Assembly (NCBI RefSeq): GCF_900142915.1
Contig: NZ_FRCM01000002.1
Location: 186,001 to 250,000 of the forward strand
DNA length: 64,000 nucleotides
Source: Mucilaginibacter sp. OK098
GTDB taxonomy: Bacteria; Bacteroidota; Bacteroidia; Sphingobacteriales; Sphingobacteriaceae
Direction: 5' to 3'
In this document: piece by piece, positions 31,661 through 41,419 of the stretch
How the letters are laid out: the number at the start of each line of letters is the position of its first letter
Numbering within the stretch: the first letter of the stretch is position 1
The notes under the pieces: generated by a model
The model's database searches: none
The model's input: the letters and a program-made list of their open reading frames with translations, nothing else
Told to the model about the DNA's origin: nothing
Program-made: the position numbers and the translations under genes

Positions 31661-32245
31661 TTAAAAGGTATAACCAATGCTAAAACCACCTTCGGCTATA
31701 ACCCCGTCATCATACAATATGGGTACAAATGCTATCCTGAAATTGATCCCGCCATTATCTTGCTGAAAACGGTAACCAATAGTACCTGTGCCGATAAAGC
31801 CTGTAATGTTATCAAATTCAAATGTCACCCCTTTTGGGCTTCCATGCGAACGAACAAAAGTGGTACCTGCGCCAAACTCCACAAAGCTATTACCACCTTG
31901 CTTGCCTAAGCCATATAAATAATTTAACTGTAGCGGAACAGATGCAACCCAGTTAGCACCAGTGTTGTAATAACCTGCGCCAACCCTATATCCCCATTTA
32001 TCTCTATGATCACCAAAGCGGGTATCATAATTTATGGTAAGGGCAAGGCCGGGGCCACCTGCCTCAAGAAATACTGTTCTGGGTTTTTTGAATTCTACAA
32101 CGGTCGAATCCCTTTTTATCGGGTTCTCTTCAAGATTTTGAGCCTTCAGGTAAAACGATGATGTGATAAGGAGTAATAAAAAAACAGCTTTTAATGTAAA
32201 AGTTTTCTTCACTTTTTTAGATTTTGGGTTATTAACTATTCCCAT
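31661..32245 (-). CDS. Predicted outer membrane beta-barrel protein
   Basis: 194 aa. A basic N-terminus leads into a signal peptide (AVFLLLLITSSFYLKAQ). The mature part alternates aromatic and small residues: RTVFLEAGGPGLALTINYDTRF, GYRVGAGYYN, FVEFGAGTTFV, and ends FSIGYTF with a terminal Phe, all typical of outer membrane barrels. No named family is recognised. It is tandem with lon upstream and LpxR-like downstream but separated from them. Confidence 0.65.
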   Translation of the reverse strand: MGIVNNPKSKKVKKTFTLKAVFLLLLITSSFYLKAQNLEENPIKRDSTVVEFKKPRTVFLEAGGPGLALTINYDTRFGDHRDKWGYRVGAGYYNTGANWVASVPLQLNYLYGLGKQGGNSFVEFGAGTTFVRSHGSPKGVTFEFDNITGFIGTGTIGYRFQQDNGGINFRIAFVPILYDDGVIAEGGFSIGYTF

Positions 32246-32402
32246 AATTACTTTATAATTATGACAATGAGTAATACGCTATCGCCGGTTAAAAAGTTTC
32301 AGTTTATGCACTTTGAACGCTTTTGATGGCCTAAAACATCAAAAAAGAATTCAAACTGCATATTTAAAGCCGGCAGCTAACAATATTAAAAAAAAGTAAA
32401 AA

Positions 32403-34877
32403 TTAATTTACGGCAGCGGCAACATCTGCCTTAATTGTAAGATCGAGCGCATCGTTTACCTTATCGTTTAAAAGAGCCAGGTCAATTACTTCGCGCATCT
32501 GGGTTACATAGTGAAATTTAAGGTCTTTTATGTAATCTTCCTTAATTTCTAATATATCTTTTCTGTTTGATGCGCACAAAATTATCTCTTTTATATTGGC
32601 ACGTTTAGCAGCCAGTATTTTTTCCTTTATACCGCCAACAGGTAATACACGGCCCCTTAAAGTTATTTCGCCGGTCATTGCCAGGTGTGGTTTAATTTTA
32701 CGCTGTGTAAATGCCGATGTTAAGGCAGTAAGCATAGTTACACCAGCCGATGGGCCATCCTTTGGTGTAGCGCCAGCGGGCACGTGCACATGGATATCCC
32801 ACTGATCGAACAATTTGGGATCTATATCAAAATAGGAAGAATGTGCCCGTAAATAAGCCAAAGCTATAGTTACCGATTCTTTCATTACATCGCCAAGGCT
32901 ACCGGTTAAAGTTAACCGGCCCTTGCCAGGGCTTAAACTTGCTTCAATAAATAAGATATCTCCCCCTACTGATGTCCAGGCTAAACCGGTAACTACACCG
33001 GCCACATCATTGCCTTCGTAAAGGTCTTTATCAAATATAGGTGCGCCTAATATCTTCTCTACTTCCTTTTTGCTTACAGTAGGGTTATAAGGCTCTTCCA
33101 TAGCAATATTTTTTGCTACGCCACGTACCAGTGAGCCAATTTTTTTCTCAAGCGAACGTACGCCCGACTCGCGGGTGTAATCAACAATCAGTTTCTCTAT
33201 AATATCTGGTTTTACAACTACATCCTTAGCCTTTAAGCCGTGTGCTTCACGTTGTTTTGGTACTAAATGCTGTTTGGCTATTTCAACCTTTTCTTCAATA
33301 GTATAGCCGTTTACTTCTATTATCTCCATCCGGTCAAGTAAAGCCGGCTGTATAGTGCTCAGCGAGTTTGCTGTTGCGATGAACATTACGTTTGAAAGAT
33401 CGAAATCCATTTCAACATAATGATCATAAAAAGTACTGTTCTGTTCAGGATCAAGCACTTCCAGCAATGCCGATGATGGATCGCCCCTAAAATCGTTACC
33501 TACCTTATCAATCTCATCCAGTATAAATACAGGGTTTGCCGCCCCCGCTTTTTTAACGGATTGAATGATACGGCCCGGCATTGCACCTATATAGGTTTTA
33601 CGGTGCCCCCTTATTTCGGCTTCATCCCTGATGCCGCCTAAGGCCATACGTACATATTTACGCCCCAAAGCTTTAGCGATTGATTTACCGAGGGATGTTT
33701 TACCAACTCCCGGAGGGCCAACCAAACAAAGTATCGGCGCCTTCATATCGTGCTTTAATTTAAGCACAGCAAGGTATTCAATAATGCGCTGTTTTACTTT
33801 ATCCAAACCAAAATGGTCTTTATCCAAAACCTTTTGAGCTCTTTTTAAATCAAAGTTATCCTTTGTAAACTCGTTCCACGGTAAATCAAGCAATAACTCA
33901 AGGTAGTTTATCTGTACCGAGTAATCGGCAGCTGCAGGATTGGTACGTACCAGCTTTTCAAGTTCTTTATTAAAATGGTCTTTAACATCTTTTGCCCATT
34001 TCTTTTTTGCCGCACGCAGCTTCAAACTATCAATTTCCAGGTCGGGCGATGAACCGCCCAACTCTTCCTGGATAGTTTTTAATTGCTGATTTAAAAAATA
34101 GTCGCGTTGTTGTTTATCCAGGTCTACACGTACCTTGCTTTGGATCTGGTTTTTAAGTTCCAGCATCTGCAGGTCAAGGGTTAAATGCTCAAGTACCAGG
34201 TTTGCCCTGCTGCGCAGGTTGGGCTCTTCAAGCAATTGTTGCTTGGCAAGCATATCGGCATTCATGTTTGATGATATAAAATTGATCAAAAATGAAGTGC
34301 TTTCAATATTGCGGATGGCAATGCCAGCCTCGCTTGGAATATTTGGCGAAAGCTGGATAATGCTCATGGCCATATCCTTAATGGACGAAACCATCGCCTT
34401 AAATTCTTTATCTTCTTTGTGCTTTACTTCTTTAAAAGGCTCAATGGTAGCTTTTATATAAGGCACACTTTGTACTTCGTCTTTTAAAATAAAGCGCTTT
34501 TTGCCCTGCAATATAACGGTTGTGTTACCATCGGGCATTTGCAGCATTTTAACAATAAGCGCAATGGTGCCAATTTTGTTTAACTGGGCAAATGAAGGGT
34601 CTTCAATCCCCACATCCTGTTGAGAAACTACCCCGATCATGCGGCTCCCCTTGTTTGCATCGCGGATAAGCTTTATTGACTTATCGCGGCCAACTGTAAT
34701 AGGAATAACCACTCCCGGAAATAACACCGTATTACGCAATGGTAGTATAGATAAGATATCCGGTAAAGCCTCGTTATTCATTTCCTCCTCGTCTTCTGTT
34801 GACATCAGTGGAAAAAATTCAGAATCTTCGTTTATTACCGGTAAAGCACTTTTAAAATCAAATGGATCAAAATTCAT
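32403..34877 (-). CDS. lon: ATP-dependent protease Lon
   Basis: 824 aa from the ATG at 34877 (a TTG at 34880 also exists). The N-terminal LON substrate domain begins at LPDILSILPLRNTVLFPG (part). The AAA module has Walker A GPPGVGKTSLGKS (about residue 386) and VFILDEIDKV. The protease domain has PKDGPSAGVTM with the catalytic Ser (about 708) and the Lys in GGIKEKILAAKRA. It degrades damaged and regulatory proteins in the cytoplasm. TAACTTTG at 34923-34930 is a likely -7 element. Confidence 0.97.
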   Translation of the reverse strand: MNFDPFDFKSALPVINEDSEFFPLMSTEDEEEMNNEALPDILSILPLRNTVLFPGVVIPITVGRDKSIKLIRDANKGSRMIGVVSQQDVGIEDPSFAQLNKIGTIALIVKMLQMPDGNTTVILQGKKRFILKDEVQSVPYIKATIEPFKEVKHKEDKEFKAMVSSIKDMAMSIIQLSPNIPSEAGIAIRNIESTSFLINFISSNMNADMLAKQQLLEEPNLRSRANLVLEHLTLDLQMLELKNQIQSKVRVDLDKQQRDYFLNQQLKTIQEELGGSSPDLEIDSLKLRAAKKKWAKDVKDHFNKELEKLVRTNPAAADYSVQINYLELLLDLPWNEFTKDNFDLKRAQKVLDKDHFGLDKVKQRIIEYLAVLKLKHDMKAPILCLVGPPGVGKTSLGKSIAKALGRKYVRMALGGIRDEAEIRGHRKTYIGAMPGRIIQSVKKAGAANPVFILDEIDKVGNDFRGDPSSALLEVLDPEQNSTFYDHYVEMDFDLSNVMFIATANSLSTIQPALLDRMEIIEVNGYTIEEKVEIAKQHLVPKQREAHGLKAKDVVVKPDIIEKLIVDYTRESGVRSLEKKIGSLVRGVAKNIAMEEPYNPTVSKKEVEKILGAPIFDKDLYEGNDVAGVVTGLAWTSVGGDILFIEASLSPGKGRLTLTGSLGDVMKESVTIALAYLRAHSSYFDIDPKLFDQWDIHVHVPAGATPKDGPSAGVTMLTALTSAFTQRKIKPHLAMTGEITLRGRVLPVGGIKEKILAAKRANIKEIILCASNRKDILEIKEDYIKDLKFHYVTQMREVIDLALLNDKVNDALDLTIKADVAAAVN

Positions 34878-34922
34878 CAACTACCTTTTATGTTTTATAA
34901 AAAACGTCATATTGTCAGCCTG

Positions 34923-34930
34923 CAAAGTTA
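34923..34930 (-). promoter_or_regulatory. -7 element upstream of lon
   Basis: On the minus strand TAACTTTG matches TAnnTTTG and predicts an untranslated leader of roughly 35-40 nt. The rest of 34931-35245 shows no further feature beyond a short CGACA/TGTCG hairpin near 35160. Confidence 0.45.
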
Positions 34931-35245
34931 CAGGCATTCCTGAACAGGATAAATAATAATTTTTCCCGCTGCAATACTATGTTTCAAGACATGTGCCAAG
35001 ATAAGACAATAATCACCAACAATTACATTTGCTTCGTAATGACCTGATTATATGTAAATTATAAATTTACCTGTTTTTTATTGAAAAAATAAAAAATGTT
35101 GATAAAGATGAAAAAAAGTCATATCATCGTATCCGGTTTGATAATTTATTGAAAATATCCCGACAAAAAAGTGTCGCTGGCATAATATTTTCTTACAATA
35201 TAAGTTTATAGTATACTGTTTTGATAAAACACTAGTAGCTCCTTG

Positions 35246-35875
35246 ATGAAGATTTCGGTAATTATATCTTTTCTGATCATTTCTTCTTTTGAAAATTCCG
35301 CTGCCCAAAACTCATATGTAAAGTTGGGGCAACAGGCTTTAATGGATGGAGATTTTAAAGTTGCAGTAGCTCAGCTTGAAAAAGCATGTCTTATTGATTC
35401 AACCAATTCTACTGCCTTGCTTATGTTGGGCTATTCCTATTATCATAGCGAAAACTACAAAAAATCAATCGCAGCTTACACCAAAGAAATAGCAATAAAC
35501 CCTACCGATGCTACCGCCTATTATTATAGGGCAAGGGCAAAAAGTTATTTGGGGAAAGATAATCAGCTTTCGCAGGCAGATAAGGAAAAATTTTTATTAG
35601 GGTCGATATTTGATTTAACCAAAGCAATAGCTATTGATCCGGATGATACCAAAAATAAATATTACCAGGTTAGGGGCATTGCCTACCGCGAATACGGTGT
35701 ATTTAAATTGCAGGCTACCGGCCATTCTTATGATAAGGCAAGAGCTATAAACTCTTTAAAAGCATCTATAGCCGACCTGGAAAAAGTTTTAGCAGATAAC
35801 CCGGGAAGACCTGATATATCCGCACTTATTGATCTTTCAAAACAAAAACTTGACGAGGCTATAGCACACAGGTAG
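35246..35875 (+). CDS. Secreted TPR protein
   Basis: 209 aa from the ATG at 35246. A signal peptide (MKISVIISFLIISSFENSAAQ) is followed by three or four tetratricopeptide units: YVKLGQQALMDGDFKVAVAQLEKA, NSTALLMLGYSYYHSENYKKSI, TDATAYYYRARAKSYLGK and a longer last repeat (each quoted in part). It is probably a periplasmic scaffold; the partner is unknown. A 470-bp gap follows. Confidence 0.75.
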   Translation: MKISVIISFLIISSFENSAAQNSYVKLGQQALMDGDFKVAVAQLEKACLIDSTNSTALLMLGYSYYHSENYKKSIAAYTKEIAINPTDATAYYYRARAKSYLGKDNQLSQADKEKFLLGSIFDLTKAIAIDPDDTKNKYYQVRGIAYREYGVFKLQATGHSYDKARAINSLKASIADLEKVLADNPGRPDISALIDLSKQKLDEAIAHR

Positions 35876-36119
35876 CTGCGTTAACTAAAATTTAAATTGC
35901 GTTTTGACTTTATAACAGATTGCCTGACCTATTCTATGCACATCCCTTATTAAGTTAGCATATCTATAATCAAAAGAGCGCCACAACGGAGCCGTTTTAT
36001 TTATTTCCTCAACTACCCATACAAATCTATTCCACGATTCATTTCTTTGATTTTATTATAATTTTAATTTTGAAATCAAAAAATTCTGCTTTACCTTTAA
36101 TTGCCTATGGAGGGTTGTG

Positions 36120-36233
36120 ATGCCAAACTTTTTCTCCAAACTTCTTGAACAAAAAGCTAACAGACTCGAAACTAATATGGTGCCGGGAAAATTGCTGCAT
36201 GTTAAAATCTCGCGAACAACACTAAAAAAATGA
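36120..36233 (+). CDS. Possible 37-aa peptide
   Basis: The frame begins MPNFFSKLLEQKANRLETN and ends ISRTTLKK: basic and amphipathic, about 115 bp before the GG-leader gene at 36349. No homology or promoter is evident, so it may be chance. The rest of 35876-36348 holds nothing I can identify. Confidence 0.2.
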   Translation: MPNFFSKLLEQKANRLETNMVPGKLLHVKISRTTLKK

Positions 36234-36348
36234 AATAGAAAGGCATTCCAACTATCTAAAGTGTTTAAGTATCAGCGATGTATTTAACACATGTTCAACA
36301 CATATAATTGAATAAATAAATTAAGTGTTTTATTAAATTTAAACAGAA

Positions 36349-36579
36349 ATGAAAAAACCGCAATTAAACGCGCCGCAACCCGAAACTAAGGTAGCACTCA
36401 CAAGGGAGCAAATGAAAAACGTGCGGGGTGGGTATGCCCTGCCCCCTAATGGTGGTGTTGATGATGCTGCCACATATAATATGTGTTGCTGGGACAATCA
36501 GCCATCCAACTGTAGCTATTGTGCCGTAGGAACTGTGTGTCAGGCAAATTCCCATTTAGTTGCATGTTCTACTTATTAA
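36349..36579 (+). CDS. GG-leader peptide precursor 3, Cys-rich
   Basis: 76 aa. The leader ends LTREQMKNVRGG at residues 17-28, the same position and motif as precursors 1 and 2, but the first 15 residues and the core differ. The core of 48 residues starts YALPPNGG and has six Cys in the second half (CC, then C, C, C, C), suggesting three disulfides. It has its own strong terminator, and a TlpA-like thiol oxidoreductase gene lies downstream. No modifying enzyme or C39 transporter is adjacent. Confidence 0.7.
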   Translation: MKKPQLNAPQPETKVALTREQMKNVRGGYALPPNGGVDDAATYNMCCWDNQPSNCSYCAVGTVCQANSHLVACSTY

Positions 36580-36600
36580 ATTGTTTACACAATGTGAAAA

Positions 36601-36638
36601 AAGCAGTTGAACACTATATGTATTTCAACTGCTTTTTT
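36601..36638 (+). terminator. Terminator of the GG-leader peptide gene
   Basis: An 11-bp perfect stem AAGCAGTTGAA / TTCAACTGCTT with a 12-nt loop is followed by TTTT, 21 bp after the stop codon. Confidence 0.88.
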
Positions 36639-36824
36639 ATTATAATTATACTCGAATATAATTATATCTGGTATGCATATAAAAATCAAAACATTCTGAA
36701 TCTTTATTAGTTTTTTGTATGAATTATGAGCGTGATCACTATTAGGTGAGGGCAACCCATACATCTTCAAAACTACCTTTCGATATAAAGCGTTGAACAA
36801 GGTATAAAGCAGGGCTGATTGTTT

Positions 36825-37604
36825 ATGATAAAAATAATATTATGCAGTTTATTCCTTTTATCTTTCAGTAATACCCAGGCAAGGGTCCAAAATCAATCTA
36901 CTTCGGTTAAATCCCCATCCGAGATTTTAAAAAATACCTGGAGCTTACTTTATTACAAACGAGACTTTTTGAGATTATCGGAAGATTTAAATGCTTATGA
37001 TCAAACCCACCATAAAATTAGTAAAGCTGAATTTTTAAAAAAGCTGATGACGGGAAATTATCTTCCCCTAAGGCTCACCGAAGAAAATAACAATTTACAC
37101 TCTTATAAATTATTTAAATTGAATCATTCAATAAATAATGATATAAGATATATAATAAAAAACTGGGGTTCAGGCTACTACAAAAATTATCGTTATGAAG
37201 GGCAAAGGTTACCCGCCTTTAGTTTCGCAGATCTTAATAATAAAATATACAACACAGGTACAACGTCAGGAAAAATATTCGTAGTAAAATGCTGGTTTAT
37301 TAATTGCCACGAATGTATAAAAGAAATACCTGCATTAAATAACTTGGTCAGGATCTATAGAAAAAGGATGGACATTGTTTTTTTAAGCTTAGCATTCGAC
37401 CCTGAAAATGATTTACGAAGATTTTTAAAAACAACAAGATTTGATTATGCGATAGCTCATGTCTCCGAAAATTACATGGAGAACAATCTGAAAGTTGCAG
37501 TATTTCCCACGCATTTTATTATCGATAAAAAAGGGATAATAAAAAAAGCGGTTAATGACCCTGAAGAACTTATTGCAGCTTTAAACAAAGAAGCATTAAA
37601 ATAA
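36825..37604 (+). CDS. TlpA-like thiol-disulfide oxidoreductase
   Basis: 259 aa from the ATG at 36825 (MIKIILCSLFLLSFSNTQA signal peptide). The C-terminal half is a thioredoxin fold: LPAFSFADLNNK, IFVVKCWFINCHECIKEIP with the CxxC as C161-H-E-C164, IVFLSLAFDP and the cis-Pro equivalent VFPTHFIIDKKG. The N-terminal 130 residues are Bacteroidota-specific and unrecognised. It would act in the periplasm on cysteines. It follows the Cys-rich peptide gene, although a terminator separates them. Confidence 0.82.
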   Translation: MIKIILCSLFLLSFSNTQARVQNQSTSVKSPSEILKNTWSLLYYKRDFLRLSEDLNAYDQTHHKISKAEFLKKLMTGNYLPLRLTEENNNLHSYKLFKLNHSINNDIRYIIKNWGSGYYKNYRYEGQRLPAFSFADLNNKIYNTGTTSGKIFVVKCWFINCHECIKEIPALNNLVRIYRKRMDIVFLSLAFDPENDLRRFLKTTRFDYAIAHVSENYMENNLKVAVFPTHFIIDKKGIIKKAVNDPEELIAALNKEALK

Positions 37605-37676
37605 GGAGCAAAAATATATATTTTCTACAACACAGTTAGAAAAAGCCCCCACCCGAAATTACTTCAAATAACCACT

Positions 37677-38231
37677 TCAACGCTCAATTACTCCCTGTAT
37701 TTTATATCGGTTTCTTCCCATCAGCCTTACCCGCTGATCCTTTTCTATCAAATACAATGAATCGGGAAAATAGCTTAATTTCTCTGTGGTTTGGTATAGG
37801 ATGTTTTTGGTACGGGTGTATATTACTATCCACTTTACTTTTTCTCCATCCTTTTTGATAATGATCTCGCGTACTTTAAGATCATCTTCTTTTGCCTTGT
37901 ATAATACCAGGTTATCGCCGGTAGCAATGGTATAACTGTTTTTCCAGGCAGGCCGGTTTATATCAGCACCGGCAAACATATCAAGTTCCTGCCCCCAGTT
38001 ATCAATTTTTACCTTTTTAGTATCGGTAACACCATTATGTGTTACCGTTTTAATAACAAACTTACCCAGCTTGTTAAGCGTTGCCGTATCAGCAGTAAAA
38101 TATCCTTTAATATCAAAGTATTTTAAGGCTGTACCGGTTTCCTTAACATCCGGTTTGCAGGCCAAACCGCTTACCATTATACTGCAAATTAAAGCAATAG
38201 TTGTAAATGGCTTTAATTTACACCAATACAT
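37677..38231 (-). CDS. Hypothetical lipoprotein
   Basis: 184 aa. A signal peptide with a lipobox (IMVSGLACKPD, Cys25) indicates lipidation. The mature region (KYFDIKGYFTADTATLNKLGK, part; ITIATGDNLVLYKAKEDD-like blocks) is beta-rich with no recognised family. The start overlaps the end of gpmI by 14 bp on the same strand, so it is translated from the gpmI transcript. Confidence 0.7.
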   Translation of the reverse strand: MYWCKLKPFTTIALICSIMVSGLACKPDVKETGTALKYFDIKGYFTADTATLNKLGKFVIKTVTHNGVTDTKKVKIDNWGQELDMFAGADINRPAWKNSYTIATGDNLVLYKAKEDDLKVREIIIKKDGEKVKWIVIYTRTKNILYQTTEKLSYFPDSLYLIEKDQRVRLMGRNRYKIQGVIER

Positions 38232-39741
38232 TACCGCTCATTTTCTCAGGAATTGCTACCCCTAAAATTTTCAATACTGTTGGAGCTATATCGCCTAATT
38301 TGCCATCTTTAACCTGCTTAACATCATCATCAATAATAATACACGGAACCAGGTTGGTTGTATGCGCTGTATTTGGCGAACCATCATCATTTATCATATA
38401 ATCAGCATTGCCATGGTCGGCAATTATTATAAACGAATATCCATTTGCCAAGCCAGTTTCTACAACGGCTTTTGTGCAGCTATCGGCAGTTTCGGCAGCT
38501 TTAATAACCGCACTGAATACGCCGGTGTGGCCAACCATATCTGTATTGGCAAAGTTTAAAACAATAAAATCGGCCCATCCGCTTTTCAACTCGGGGATAA
38601 TAGCATCACGTATCCCCTCAGCGCTCATCTCGGGTTGAAGATCATAAGTTGCCACTTTGGGCGATGGTACCAATAAGCGTTTTTCATTAGCAAACTCCTT
38701 TTCGCGACCGCCCGAAAAGAAAAAGGTAACATGCGGATACTTTTCTGTTTCGGCAATGCGGATCTGGTTTTTACCTGCCTCCTGCAAAACTTCGCCCAGG
38801 GTTTCTGTCAAGTCTTCTTTATTAAACACAACCTTTACATTCTTAAAGGTTTCGTCATAAGGCACCATAGTAATATAATGCAGGTTCAGCGGGTGCATAT
38901 TATATTCAGGGAAAGCTTTTTGGGTTAGCGCTACCGTAATTTCACGCCCTCTGTCGGTCCTGAAGTTGAAGCAGATCACCACATCGCCTTCTTCAATTAC
39001 AGCCAGTGGCTGCCCGTTAGCATCAACTTTTACAATCGGCTTAATAAATTCATCAGTAACCCCTTGCAAGTAAGATTCTTTTATAGATTGGATCACATTA
39101 TCGGTTGGTTGCCCTGTGCCATTAACCATCAAATCATAAGCCAGCTTAACGCGTTCCCAACGGTTATCTCTATCCATAGCGAAATACCTGCCAATTGCCG
39201 ATGCCAGCTTTACATTGGAATTTTCAATATACTCCTCAAGCTCGGTTATAAAACCTACGCCAGATTTTGGATCAGTATCACGGCCATCTAAAAAAGCATG
39301 GATAAATACGTTATTCAGCTCATAAACAGCGGCTGCATCACATAAACCCTTTACATGTTTTATGTGCGAATGTACGCCACCGTCAGATACCAGGCCTATT
39401 AAGTGTACATTCTTATTATTTTGTTTTGCATATTCAAATGCCTCTTTTAAAACAGCATTTGTTGGCAGCTCATTATCTTCAACGGCTTTATGTATCCGGC
39501 CCAACTCCTGGTAAACAACCCGGCCTGCGCCCAAATTCATATGCCCAACTTCTGAGTTACCCATTTGCCCCGCAGGTAAACCAACGGCAGTGCCTGATGC
39601 TTCCAGTTTTGAATTTGGATATTGTTTTAACATCGAATCGAAAAATGGCGTATTGGCTGCAACTATAGCGTTCGACGCATCATTACGACCGTAACCCCAG
39701 CCGTCAAGGATAATTAATGCGATTTTTTTTTGTCTTTCCAC
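38218..39741 (-). CDS. gpmI: 2,3-bisphosphoglycerate-independent phosphoglycerate mutase
   Basis: 507 aa, with a GTG start. The alkaline-phosphatase fold motifs are present: LIILDGWGYG with the metal Asp, MGNSEVGHMNLGAGR with the catalytic Ser (about residue 65), LVSDGGVHSH, DGRDTDPKSG, FNFRTDRGRE, NFANTDMVGHTG, and IIADHGNAD. It converts 3-phosphoglycerate to 2-phosphoglycerate using two Mn ions. The minus-strand TATATTTG (39746-39753) ends 4 nt before the GTG, suggesting a leaderless mRNA. Confidence 0.97.
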   Translation of the reverse strand: MERQKKIALIILDGWGYGRNDASNAIVAANTPFFDSMLKQYPNSKLEASGTAVGLPAGQMGNSEVGHMNLGAGRVVYQELGRIHKAVEDNELPTNAVLKEAFEYAKQNNKNVHLIGLVSDGGVHSHIKHVKGLCDAAAVYELNNVFIHAFLDGRDTDPKSGVGFITELEEYIENSNVKLASAIGRYFAMDRDNRWERVKLAYDLMVNGTGQPTDNVIQSIKESYLQGVTDEFIKPIVKVDANGQPLAVIEEGDVVICFNFRTDRGREITVALTQKAFPEYNMHPLNLHYITMVPYDETFKNVKVVFNKEDLTETLGEVLQEAGKNQIRIAETEKYPHVTFFFSGGREKEFANEKRLLVPSPKVATYDLQPEMSAEGIRDAIIPELKSGWADFIVLNFANTDMVGHTGVFSAVIKAAETADSCTKAVVETGLANGYSFIIIADHGNADYMINDDGSPNTAHTTNLVPCIIIDDDVKQVKDGKLGDIAPTVLKILGVAIPEKMSGNVLV

Positions 39742-39950
39742 AATGCAAATATAAAGGCAACGTTGTTAAGTTATAATAAGATAAAATTTTTTATTGCTGA
39801 TTAAACTGATTAGGCAGGCTATTATTTATGTTTAAACGCTCAACCATTTAATGTCTCTTCCAAAAACCTGATTAGTTTAATGTAACAAAATCAACTATTA
39901 GCTGTTGTATTCCTGTAACGTTCATTTTTAATAATTGTCCTTTAATTATT

Positions 39951-40346
39951 ATGAAACTGCTTTACTTGCCATTTCTTATTGCTTTTTATATGGCTTCTGC
40001 CGCCACGGTGACAGACCCTATAGACAAAGTTGCCGGGCTGATACGCCAGGGGAATGTGCGCGAGCTATCAAAAATATTTGCGACAAATATTGAGATAACT
40101 ATTCAAGGTGAAGAAAATGTTTATTCAAAAGTTCAGGCCGGTCTTATTTTAGATAAATTTTTCAGCCAAAATAAACCGGTGTCTGTTAAAATGCTCCATA
40201 AAGTAAATTCAAACCCTAATTACCTATTTGGCGTACTAATCCTTAATACCCAAAAGGAGCCATTCAGAATAGCCTATACTTTAAAAGAAACCGAAGGCAG
40301 CCTGATGCTGATTGAACTGCGGATAGAAACAGAGAAGGTGAAGTAG
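39951..40346 (+). CDS. DUF4783 family secreted protein
   Basis: 131 aa. A signal peptide (MKLLYLPFLIAFYMASA) is followed by a small cone-like NTF2-type fold: DPIDKVAGLIRQGNVRELSKIF (part), IEITIQGEENVYSK, LILDKFFSQNKPVSVKMLHK and FRIAYTLKE. The family is common next to nadC in Bacteroidota and of unknown function. A long run of heptamer arrays separates it from nadC. Confidence 0.82.
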   Translation: MKLLYLPFLIAFYMASAATVTDPIDKVAGLIRQGNVRELSKIFATNIEITIQGEENVYSKVQAGLILDKFFSQNKPVSVKMLHKVNSNPNYLFGVLILNTQKEPFRIAYTLKETEGSLMLIELRIETEKVK

Positions 40347-40540
40347 TTGATGGTTAATAGTTCATAGCCGGACAATTGCAGCTTATAAGGCGGCTATTTT
40401 ATTTATCTACAAACCATACCATCCTTTTGCAGCTACCATGAACTATGAACCATCAACTATGAACTTTTTCCATTAACCATCAACTATGAACTCCCCCATG
40501 AACTTTTTCCATCAACTATGAACCACGAACCATGAACTAT
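40347..40540. repeat. Expanded GAACTATGAACCATC array cluster
   Basis: A left arm (40347-40368, GATGGTTAATAGTTCATAG) and a long right series (40436-40540) of AACTATG, AACCATC and ATGAACT units, broken by CTTTTTCC spacers. Several nested hairpins are possible. Confidence 0.7.
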
Positions 40541-40573
40541 TCTTACTTTTGGACTTGAAAAAAGCATATAGAT

Positions 40574-41419
40574 TTGGACAAACTACTTATTGATCAATTT
40601 ATTTTAAGCTCCCTTAATGAAGATGTTGGCGATGGCGACCATACATCGCTGGCAACTATCCCCGCCGGCACAAAAGGCAAAGCAAAACTTTTAGTAAAGG
40701 ATGAGGGCATTTTAGCCGGTGTTGAACTGGCTTTAGAGATCTTTCATATTGTTGATGCCAGCCTTAAAGTAACCACGTTTTTAAATGACAGCGAAAAAAT
40801 AAAACCAAAAGATATTGCATTTGAGGTTGAGGGAGATGCACAAAACATTTTGAAAGCCGAGCGGCTGGTGCTTAACTGCATGCAGCGGATGAGTGGTATA
40901 GCCACAAAAACACGCGAGATTGTAGATCTTTTACAAGGCACTAATACCAAAGTTTTAGATACCCGGAAAACTACCCCCGGCATGCGCTATCTTGAAAAGT
41001 GGGCGGTTAGAATTGGTGGCGGCGTAAACCATCGTTTTGGCCTGTATGATATGATCTTGATAAAAGATAATCATGTTGATTATTCAGGCGGAATAAGGCA
41101 GGCAATAGAAAATGCACAACAATATATCGTTACTAAAAACAAAAAGCTTGCAATTGAGATTGAAGTAAGAAACTTTGATGAACTGCAACAGGTTTTGCAA
41201 ACAGGAGGCATAAACCGTATATTGCTGGATAACTTTAATTTTGACGATTTGCGTGAAGCGGTTAAAATTATTAATGGAAGGTTTATTACGGAAGCATCTG
41301 GCGGTATAACTATTGATAATATCAGGGAGTATGCGTGCTGCGGTGTTGACTACATATCTGTAGGCGCTTTAACCCATTCTGTAAAAAGTTTAGATTTGAG
41401 CTTAAAAGCGGTAGGTTAG
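40574..41419 (+). CDS. nadC: Nicotinate-nucleotide pyrophosphorylase (quinolinate phosphoribosyltransferase)
   Basis: 281 aa. Motifs are EDVGDGDHTS, CMQRMSGIATKTREIVD, DTRKTTPGMR, RIGGGVNHRFGLYDMILIKDNH (part), EIEVRNFDEL, EASGGITIDNI and VDYISVGALTHS. It converts quinolinate and PRPP to nicotinate mononucleotide in NAD synthesis. The start is a TTG at 40574, limited by an in-frame TGA at 40556. The stop codon TAG is part of a GGTTAGC repeat unit. Confidence 0.95.
   Translation: MDKLLIDQFILSSLNEDVGDGDHTSLATIPAGTKGKAKLLVKDEGILAGVELALEIFHIVDASLKVTTFLNDSEKIKPKDIAFEVEGDAQNILKAERLVLNCMQRMSGIATKTREIVDLLQGTNTKVLDTRKTTPGMRYLEKWAVRIGGGVNHRFGLYDMILIKDNHVDYSGGIRQAIENAQQYIVTKNKKLAIEIEVRNFDELQQVLQTGGINRILLDNFNFDDLREAVKIINGRFITEASGGITIDNIREYACCGVDYISVGALTHSVKSLDLSLKAVG

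Noticed and set aside
35876..36348. Search for a modifying enzyme or transporter gene near the third GG-leader peptide
   Set aside because: Only a 37-codon frame of doubtful reality is present; no ATP-binding, C39 or radical-SAM motif is seen.
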